Part shown: in pieces, positions 4,914-9,790 of the stretch
Layout of the letters: every line of letters begins with the position of its first letter
How positions within the stretch are numbered: position 1 is the stretch's first letter
NCBI GenBank assembly: GCA_025356695.1
Contig: JANXSE010000124.1
Coordinates: forward strand, 1 to 9,790
Reading direction: 5' to 3'
Length of the DNA: 9,790 nt
From: Betaproteobacteria bacterium
Lineage (GTDB): Bacteria > Pseudomonadota > Gammaproteobacteria > Burkholderiales > SG8-41
Notes under the pieces: generated by a model
Database searches by the model: none
What the model was told of the DNA's origin: nothing
The model's input: only the letters and a program-made list of their open reading frames with translations
Made by a program: the position numbers and the translations under genes

Positions 4914-6633
4914 TCTTTGACGCGTTTTTGGGTGGAACGAACGGCAGCATCAGATACGATGCCATTTTGCCGCCGGTGTGTATGGTATTGAGGCCGCCCG
5001 TATTGTAAGCCGCCGGGTAATGCGTGTACGGCGCGCTGCCCGCGCCGTCGCGCGGCTGCACATCAAGGCGGATACGATGCCCCTTGCCGAAGACCATGCA
5101 CATCGGCCAGATTTCGATTTCACATTGTACCGGCTGGCGCGGTTTCAACCACCAGCGCTCGTCGTGGGCATGAAACGGCCGGTACGGCAGCGAACGTTTC
5201 GGATCGAGCTTGCGATGCGAGGCGCGCAACCAGCCTTTGGCCACCGCCACTTTCTGCCCCTGCTGGCCGACTTCCCAGACATCGTTGCCAGCGGCATCGA
5301 TATTGCGCACGGTGACGAACATATCCATGTCTTTCACATTGCTCGACACCCACAATACCAGTTTGACCGGGCCGGTGATTTCGGTGGCTTCGCTAAAAGG
5401 CGCAGTCTCGAAAGTCACGCCGGTGCGGGTCATGCTGCCGGCCTGCAGCATGGTGGACGATGCAGACGCCACGCCGGCATGCGAGACGCCGGTCGCCGAG
5501 TAAGTGACTTTGGCAGCATTTGCCGGCGGGCTTTTCAACAATCTGCCTTCGCAACTGTGGTCGCCCGGCACCGGTTTGCTTTTTTCTGCATTCAAATAGA
5601 GTTTGGTCCAGCGCGTGCGCTTGATCGGCCATTCGTTCTCGAAACGGAATTTGTAATCCTTCATGCCGAGCCCGCCGGTGCGAATCAGCAGCTTGACCGG
5701 TGGCTCGTCCATGAGCCCGGTGTCGATGCCTTTTAACCAGTGCTCGAACCAGCGCAGTTGATCGCGACGGCCTTCTTCAGTGTAGAAGGCGTGGTAATGG
5801 GTGCCGGTGTGGATACGCAGCTTTTTGTGTTTGGCTGCCGCATTCACATAGCCCTCGGTGTTGCCGCGCAAATGCAGGTTCGCACCGCTCCAGTTGCCGG
5901 CGCTGTAGAGCGGCACCTTGACCTTGTCCCACTGCGTGCTGGCACTGCGGTTGTCCCACCAGCCGGTATCGAGGCTGTGGCGCATATAGTTGAACAGACG
6001 CTCGTTGCGGAACGCGTCCGGATTGTATTCCTGCGGATCGCCGAGCAGATGATGCGCCATCTGCGTCGCGTACCAGGTCGAGAGGTAATAGAGCTGGAAG
6101 ATGCCGCCGTGAAACACCGCATCGCGATAGGTGTCGGCATAACCCTCCCACGGAATGATCGCTTTCAGCGACGGCGGCTGCAGCGTCGCCACGCGCCACT
6201 GCTGTGTCGCGTGGTATGAAATGCCCGCCGAGCCGATATTGCCTGAGCACCACGGCTGCGTCGCCGCCCACTCAATGGCGTCATAGTAATCGAGCGTTTC
6301 CTGAAAACCACCCGGGTCGGACAGCCCCGGCGATTTACCCGAGCCGCGCGTATCAACACGCACGCAGACGTAGCCGCGCGGCACCCACCACAGCGGATTG
6401 ACCGTCTCCCACGTCATATAAGGATTCGGTTTCTCTTCGAGATCGGCCGGCGGCACCCAGACTTTATCCTTCTGATAGCAACTGATGTTAACGATGGCCG
6501 GGAATTTGCCTTTGCCGCGCGGGCGAAAAATATCGGCGAACAGTGTCGAGCCGTCGCGCATGGTGATGCGCACGTCTTTTTCGACGATGACTTTATGTTT
6601 CGGCTGTGACAGCCGGCCGCGTTTGAGCTTCAT
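4906..6633 (-). CDS. CocE/NonD-family serine hydrolase (X-Pro dipeptidyl-peptidase S15 type)
   Basis: Large alpha/beta-hydrolase of the CocE/NonD group, whose members cleave esters or amides (cocaine, cephalosporin acyl side chains, X-Pro peptides). The product is 575 residues from the ATG at 6633, in the usual range. The N-terminal part starts with EKDVRITMRDG.TLFADIFRP (18-38), followed by VDTRGSGKSPG (93-103). The nucleophile is Ser139 in GSAGISYHATQQW (134-146); a helical cap covers about 170-230. The catalytic histidine is likely His279 or His281 in GTHYHAFYT. The aspartate commonly found in the VPxLxxGGWxD segment is absent: this protein reads VPLYSAGNWSGANLHLRG (240-257), which as I recall also occurs in a subgroup of homologues. 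From about 340 on, a C-terminal jelly-roll domain follows (TGPVKLVLWVSS, WLRASHR, GHRIRLDV). There is no signal peptide, so it should be cytoplasmic. Two starts compete: ATG 6633 (GGAG at 6643-6646, nine bases away) and GTG 6648 (GGAG at 6654-6657, five bases away). I prefer ATG. Confidence 0.93.
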   Translation of the reverse strand: MKLKRGRLSQPKHKVIVEKDVRITMRDGSTLFADIFRPRGKGKFPAIVNISCYQKDKVWVPPADLEEKPNPYMTWETVNPLWWVPRGYVCVRVDTRGSGKSPGLSDPGGFQETLDYYDAIEWAATQPWCSGNIGSAGISYHATQQWRVATLQPPSLKAIIPWEGYADTYRDAVFHGGIFQLYYLSTWYATQMAHHLLGDPQEYNPDAFRNERLFNYMRHSLDTGWWDNRSASTQWDKVKVPLYSAGNWSGANLHLRGNTEGYVNAAAKHKKLRIHTGTHYHAFYTEEGRRDQLRWFEHWLKGIDTGLMDEPPVKLLIRTGGLGMKDYKFRFENEWPIKRTRWTKLYLNAEKSKPVPGDHSCEGRLLKSPPANAAKVTYSATGVSHAGVASASSTMLQAGSMTRTGVTFETAPFSEATEITGPVKLVLWVSSNVKDMDMFVTVRNIDAAGNDVWEVGQQGQKVAVAKGWLRASHRKLDPKRSLPYRPFHAHDERWWLKPRQPVQCEIEIWPMCMVFGKGHRIRLDVQPRDGAGSAPYTHYPAAYNTGGLNTIHTGGKMASYLMLPFVPPKNASKTR

Positions 6634-6669
6634 TGCTTTTTTCTCCACCTTAACTCCGTCTCAATTCTG

Positions 6670-7650
6670 TCAATCAAGTTTGACGTTGTTGTCTTTGATA
6701 ATCTTCGCCCAGCGCTGCGACTCGGAACGCACAAAGGCGTCGAATGCGGCCGGCGACGCCGACAGCGTGACTGGGATCTGCCGCTTGGCCAGGAAGTCCT
6801 GCATTTCCGGGTTATTCATTTCGGCGTTGATGGCAGCGAACAGCTTGTCGATCACCGCCTTCGGCGTTTTCGCCGGCACGAATATACCATTCCAGTTGAG
6901 GCTGCCGATGCCGGGGTAGCCCGCTTCCGCGAGCGTCGGCACATCAGGTAACTCGGCAACGCGCTGCGCCGAAGTGACCGCCAGCGCCTTGATCTGGCCG
7001 GCGCGTATCGCCCCGATGTTGGATGCGACATTTGAATTGGAAATCAGAATTTCACCGCGCATCAGCGCCGGCAGCGTCTCGCCGGCGCCGCGCGACGGCA
7101 AATGCGTCATCTTGATGCCGGCCGCCGCCGTCAGCGCCAGCATGTCGAGGTGCGAGTACGAACCGAGCGGCGCCTGATAGTTGAACTGGCCCGGGCGTTC
7201 CTTGATATAGGCAATCGCTTCCTTCAACGTGCTGCCCGGCAGTTTGGGGCCGGCAATGATCGCATTCGGGATCGACGCCAGCAGCGTGACGCCGGCGAGA
7301 TCGCGCAGCGCATCGGCTTTCATTTTCGACGTGAACAGCAGCGGATTAATCGAGTTGGTCGAAATATTGCCGACCAGCAGCGTGTAACCGTCGGGTTGCG
7401 CGGTTGCGGCCAGTTCAACCGCAATGTTGCCGGCAGCGCCGGCACGGTTGTCGACGACGAATTGCTGCTTCAGGCGGTCGGCGAGTTTCGGCGCCAGGAT
7501 GCGCGCCACGATGTCAGTCGCGCCGCCCGGTGCAAATGGCACAAGCACCCTGACCGGTTTCGCCGGATATTCACCGGCCGGCGGTGCTGCTGCATACACA
7601 ACACCCGCCGCGAGCCATACGCCTGCAAGAACAACGAACTTTTGCAACAT
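6670..7650 (-). CDS. Bug/TctC-family tripartite tricarboxylate transporter substrate-binding protein
   Basis: Second periplasmic binding protein of the unit, 326 residues. It starts with a signal peptide (MLQKF plus a hydrophobic run to about residue 20, with a cut near YAAA at 19-22). The family blocks are canonical: EYPAKPVRVLVPFAPGGATDIVAR (27-50) with the ligand-loop Asp46, VVDNRAGAAGNIAVE (65-79), QPDGYTLL (85-92), PDVPTLAEAGYPG, and NWNGIFVPAKTP near the C-terminal third. Unlike the distal sister gene at 1829-2800 it keeps the PGGxxD loop, so the two probably bind different, perhaps related, compounds. GGAGGAGG (7655-7662), four bases before the ATG, is a very strong ribosome binding site. 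The gene starts 24 bases after the alpha/beta hydrolase upstream and ends 36 bases before the preferred CocE-like start, so co-transcription is very likely. As is common for Bug proteins, no TctA/TctB membrane genes adjoin it. Confidence 0.95.
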   Translation of the reverse strand: MLQKFVVLAGVWLAAGVVYAAAPPAGEYPAKPVRVLVPFAPGGATDIVARILAPKLADRLKQQFVVDNRAGAAGNIAVELAATAQPDGYTLLVGNISTNSINPLLFTSKMKADALRDLAGVTLLASIPNAIIAGPKLPGSTLKEAIAYIKERPGQFNYQAPLGSYSHLDMLALTAAAGIKMTHLPSRGAGETLPALMRGEILISNSNVASNIGAIRAGQIKALAVTSAQRVAELPDVPTLAEAGYPGIGSLNWNGIFVPAKTPKAVIDKLFAAINAEMNNPEMQDFLAKRQIPVTLSASPAAFDAFVRSESQRWAKIIKDNNVKLD

Positions 7651-7654
7651 ACCG

Positions 7655-7662
7655 CCTCCTCC
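7655..7662 (-). promoter_or_regulatory. Strong ribosome binding site of the proximal Bug/TctC gene
   Basis: The minus strand reads GGAGGAGG, followed four bases later by the ATG at 7650. It lies in the 24-base gap after the alpha/beta hydrolase stop, which supports a polycistronic message with independent initiation of the binding protein. Confidence 0.75.
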
Positions 7663-7674
7663 ATTCGTACCGCG

Positions 7675-8514
7675 TTAGGGTTGCACCGGCAGTTTCAGCG
7701 TCGCCGCAAGCCAGGTCGCGACGTGATTGGCAACGATGTCTTCGCGGCCGTTATAAAAATGATCGCAGTCGGGCACGATCTCGACCTTGCACGGCCCGCC
7801 GGCGGCGGCCTGATATTCCTCGGCCGGATAACGGTCGCGCGGTTCTTTGGCACCGCGGATGCACAGCACCGGACATTTAATCTGCGGCGCGAGACCGACC
7901 GTCGACGGCACCGTTTCAATGCGATCGAGAAAACTCTCCGCACTGATCACGTACCACCAGCCGGGCATGAACATTAATTCCTTCGGCCGCCCCGCCTTAA
8001 CTGCCGCTACCGCCTGCGCATGAATCTGCGGAAATTTTTCACCGGCGCCGAGGCCGTCGCGCCCGCCGTCGTTCATCGAGGTCTTGCCGCCACGCCCGGC
8101 GGATAATAAAACCAGCGCCGGCGTATGCGGATGATCGACGACGTGTTGCGTGCCGAGCATGCCGCCGTTGCTGTGACCAATCACCACTGGATCGGCGAAA
8201 CCTTTGGCTGCCAGCCACTGTGCAGCGAGTTTGTTATCTTCGATCGCCTCGGCAGTGGTTTGAAACGCGCCGCCTTCGGCGGCACGGCTGTTGCGTGTGG
8301 TCACCACGTCGTGGCCGCGACGATTAAAAGCAAGACAGGCCAAACCGAGTCTGCTCAGCACCGGTGGCAGAAAGCGCGCCATGCCGGTGTAAAAATTCAT
8401 CGTATTGCCATGGAACAACAGCACCGCGCCGACCGGCGTACCGCTGCCGGGCAGATGGTACGCGCCATCGATCGGTATCGTCGGGGTTTTGATTGTGACC
8501 AGTTCGGTGCGCAT
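7675..8514 (-). CDS. Alpha/beta hydrolase
   Basis: Single-domain alpha/beta hydrolase of 279 residues from the ATG at 8514. The oxyanion-side motif LLFHGN is at 32-37 and FNRRGHD at 63-69. The nucleophile elbow VIGHSNGGM (111-119) places the serine at 115. The acid is probably Asp226 in RGAKEPRDRYP (220-230), and the base is His252 in DCDHFYNGRED (249-259). The layout matches small carboxylesterase, lipase-like or dienelactone-hydrolase-like enzymes; no lid domain or signal peptide is visible, so it should be cytoplasmic. GGAGGAG (8524-8530), nine bases before the ATG, selects this start over an in-frame ATG at 8559, which would place the ribosome binding site inside the gene. It begins 146 bases after the upstream hydrolase gene; that gap holds no gene and only a weak hairpin (CTTCC/GGAAG, 8597-8617), so an additional promoter there is possible. 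The substrate cannot be assigned. Confidence 0.92.
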   Translation of the reverse strand: MRTELVTIKTPTIPIDGAYHLPGSGTPVGAVLLFHGNTMNFYTGMARFLPPVLSRLGLACLAFNRRGHDVVTTRNSRAAEGGAFQTTAEAIEDNKLAAQWLAAKGFADPVVIGHSNGGMLGTQHVVDHPHTPALVLLSAGRGGKTSMNDGGRDGLGAGEKFPQIHAQAVAAVKAGRPKELMFMPGWWYVISAESFLDRIETVPSTVGLAPQIKCPVLCIRGAKEPRDRYPAEEYQAAAGGPCKVEIVPDCDHFYNGREDIVANHVATWLAATLKLPVQP

Positions 8515-8523
8515 GCGTGCGGT

Positions 8524-8530
8524 CTCCTCC
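8524..8530 (-). promoter_or_regulatory. Ribosome binding site deciding the alpha/beta hydrolase start
   Basis: GGAGGAG on the minus strand, nine bases ahead of the ATG at 8514. It makes the longer frame starting at 8559 unlikely. Confidence 0.75.
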
Positions 8531-8660
8531 GGTACGTGAAACGAGAAACGCGACTGCAATCACCTTCGCCGCGCGCGTTGTATCAAATAAAGCACCCTTC
8601 CCTTGAGTGGGAGGAAGTTGTGAGTCATGCCAGCGTCCACGAAATAACAGAAAAATTATT

Positions 8661-9790
8661 CTAGAAGTACGCCTGCCCCTTCTTGATCGGTGGCGTCCAC
8701 GCGCAATCGCCCCACGGCCCGTCGCCGTTCTCTTTGACGTAAGAGATGCGGCCGCTTTTCTTCGGCACGCGCTTGCCCGAGAACAACAGTTTCAGCCAAT
8801 CCATCACATAATCGTGGCAATCCAGACCGCCGAAATTGGGCAGGCCCCACAGCGGGTGGTACTGGTTCTCGATCACCCACATTTCCTTCGGCACCTTCAG
8901 GTCACCGAAGGCCTCGACCGCATCCTCAAGCGGGCACAGCGGATCGAACTCACCGGTCACCAGCAGCGTCGGGCATTTCACCTTGTCGAGATAACCGCGC
9001 ACCGTCATGCCCTGCGCCACTTCACGGTCGAACTTCCCTTCGTCTTCGTAGCCCGCCATGTACATGAACATCTGCTTGAAGCGCGGGCTCGACTGCGTGA
9101 AGATCGTATTGTTCGGATTGAAGCAAGCCACCGAACTCACCACCGCGGCCGCGCGGTGATCATAACTCGACAATCTGAGCGCCCAGTAACTGCCCATGCT
9201 GATGCCATAGATGGCGATTTTTTTCTTGTCGACTTCCTTGCGTTTCTGCAGATAGCTGATCACCGCGGCGCCGGCACGCTCGTAGTTGTCGCCGACCGAG
9301 CGGATTTTCTGCATGTTCGAATTTCCCTGACCAGGGCCGTCGATAGCGATGACGTGAAAGCCGCGCGACAGCGCAATGTTGTGAAAGGCTTTCGGGAATA
9401 CTTCTTTGGTCTGGTCCATACCCGGCACATAGATGACGACCGGGGCCTTGCGACGATCCGGCAGCAGATGGAACAGGCAGGAAATGGTTTTGCCGTCGTC
9501 AAACGGAATTTCCACACGCTCGATCGGGTAGCTCGCCACCTTGCTGCGAAGGTCGACCATTTCCGACATCTTCTTGTAGAGGTATTTCTTCACCGGATGG
9601 TTATCGAAATAAATCGGATGCTGTGCCATGCGATAGGCTTCAATCGCGTGGTCGTAGTGATAACAGGCCGTTTCATTGGCCCCCATCGCTTGCGCGCGTT
9701 TGGCGAACTTTTCGTGTTTCTCACCGGCCTCGCGCCAGACTTTCGGCAGCATGCGGTAGTTGCGCGCGCGTTTGCCCGACGGCACTTCGG
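8661..9790 (-). CDS. Alpha/beta hydrolase with helical N-terminal domain (2,6-dihydroxypseudooxynicotine-hydrolase/FrsA-like), 5' end cut by window
   Basis: The frame stays open to the window edge, so the true start may lie outside; about 374 residues are visible counting from a GTG at 9785. An N-terminal helical segment (about 1-85) contains the ACYHYDHAIEAYRMAQHPIY stretch seen in cap-domain hydrolases. The hydrolase core then starts with IERVEIPFDDG (88-98). PVVIYVPGMDQTKE (115-128) and IDGPGQGNS (148-156) follow. The nucleophile elbow IYGISMGSYWALR (192-204) gives Ser196; the acid is probably Asp281 in VTGEFDPLCP and the base His310 in ENQYHPLWG. This architecture is that of the group including 2,6-dihydroxypseudooxynicotine hydrolase (C-C bond cleavage in nicotine breakdown) and FrsA-like proteins; many members are simply esterases. 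The C-terminus after 340 is polar and ends WTPPIKKGQAYF. It is the first visible gene of the minus-strand unit. Family assignment is good; substrate unknown. Confidence 0.88.
   Translation of the reverse strand, partial: EVPSGKRARNYRMLPKVWREAGEKHEKFAKRAQAMGANETACYHYDHAIEAYRMAQHPIYFDNHPVKKYLYKKMSEMVDLRSKVASYPIERVEIPFDDGKTISCLFHLLPDRRKAPVVIYVPGMDQTKEVFPKAFHNIALSRGFHVIAIDGPGQGNSNMQKIRSVGDNYERAGAAVISYLQKRKEVDKKKIAIYGISMGSYWALRLSSYDHRAAAVVSSVACFNPNNTIFTQSSPRFKQMFMYMAGYEDEGKFDREVAQGMTVRGYLDKVKCPTLLVTGEFDPLCPLEDAVEAFGDLKVPKEMWVIENQYHPLWGLPNFGGLDCHDYVMDWLKLLFSGKRVPKKSGRISYVKENGDGPWGDCAWTPPIKKGQAYF

Noticed and set aside
7102..7977. Plus-strand open frame of 291 codons across the proximal Bug/TctC and alpha/beta hydrolase genes.
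   Set aside because: It is antisense to both genes and to the gap between them, is Arg-rich and has no family features.
8597..8617. CTTCC/GGAAG hairpin in the 146-base gap, considered as a terminator after the first hydrolase.
   Set aside because: Only five base pairs with an 11-base loop and no T-run after it; the T-rich stretch near the upstream stop codon has only a five-pair stem before it.

Overview
The window (roughly 60% G+C by eye) looks like an accessory catabolic region of a betaproteobacterium, most plausibly of the Burkholderiales. The main clue is two periplasmic solute-binding proteins of the Bug/TctC type, a family greatly expanded in that order, sitting among degradative enzymes. 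The assignment is inference from gene content; there is no rRNA, tRNA, CRISPR, transposase or integrase in the window.

Plus strand, left end: a long imperfect inverted repeat (44-101) built from a 17-base palindrome precedes a TfdA-like Fe(II)/2-oxoglutarate dioxygenase (131-997). Next comes an unrecognised, more A/T-rich gene (1056-1772) whose spacing of acidic and lysine residues fits a PD-(D/E)XK nuclease fold. This gene looks foreign to its surroundings.

Minus strand, 1829-9790: seven genes read right to left with short gaps, so probably one transcription unit, perhaps with an extra promoter in the 146-base gap at 8515-8660. In transcription order they are: an alpha/beta hydrolase with a helical N-terminal region (cut by the window edge), a second alpha/beta hydrolase, a Bug/TctC binding protein, a CocE/NonD-type hydrolase, a Gfo/Idh/MocA oxidoreductase, a DapA-superfamily protein, and a second Bug/TctC binding protein. 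Most have strong GGAGGAG-like ribosome binding sites, several of which settle the start codon.

Together they read as a cassette for capture and breakdown of an organic acid, ester or amide: two binding proteins, three serine-hydrolase-fold enzymes, one NAD(P)-dependent oxidoreductase and one aldolase-fold protein. No TctA/TctB membrane partners are in the window. The substrate cannot be read from sequence. The most unusual point is that the DapA-family protein has lost the Schiff-base lysine, the catalytic tyrosine, the GTTGE threonines and the substrate-binding arginine while keeping the barrel framework. The Gfo/Idh and CocE-like proteins also each seem to lack one textbook catalytic acid.
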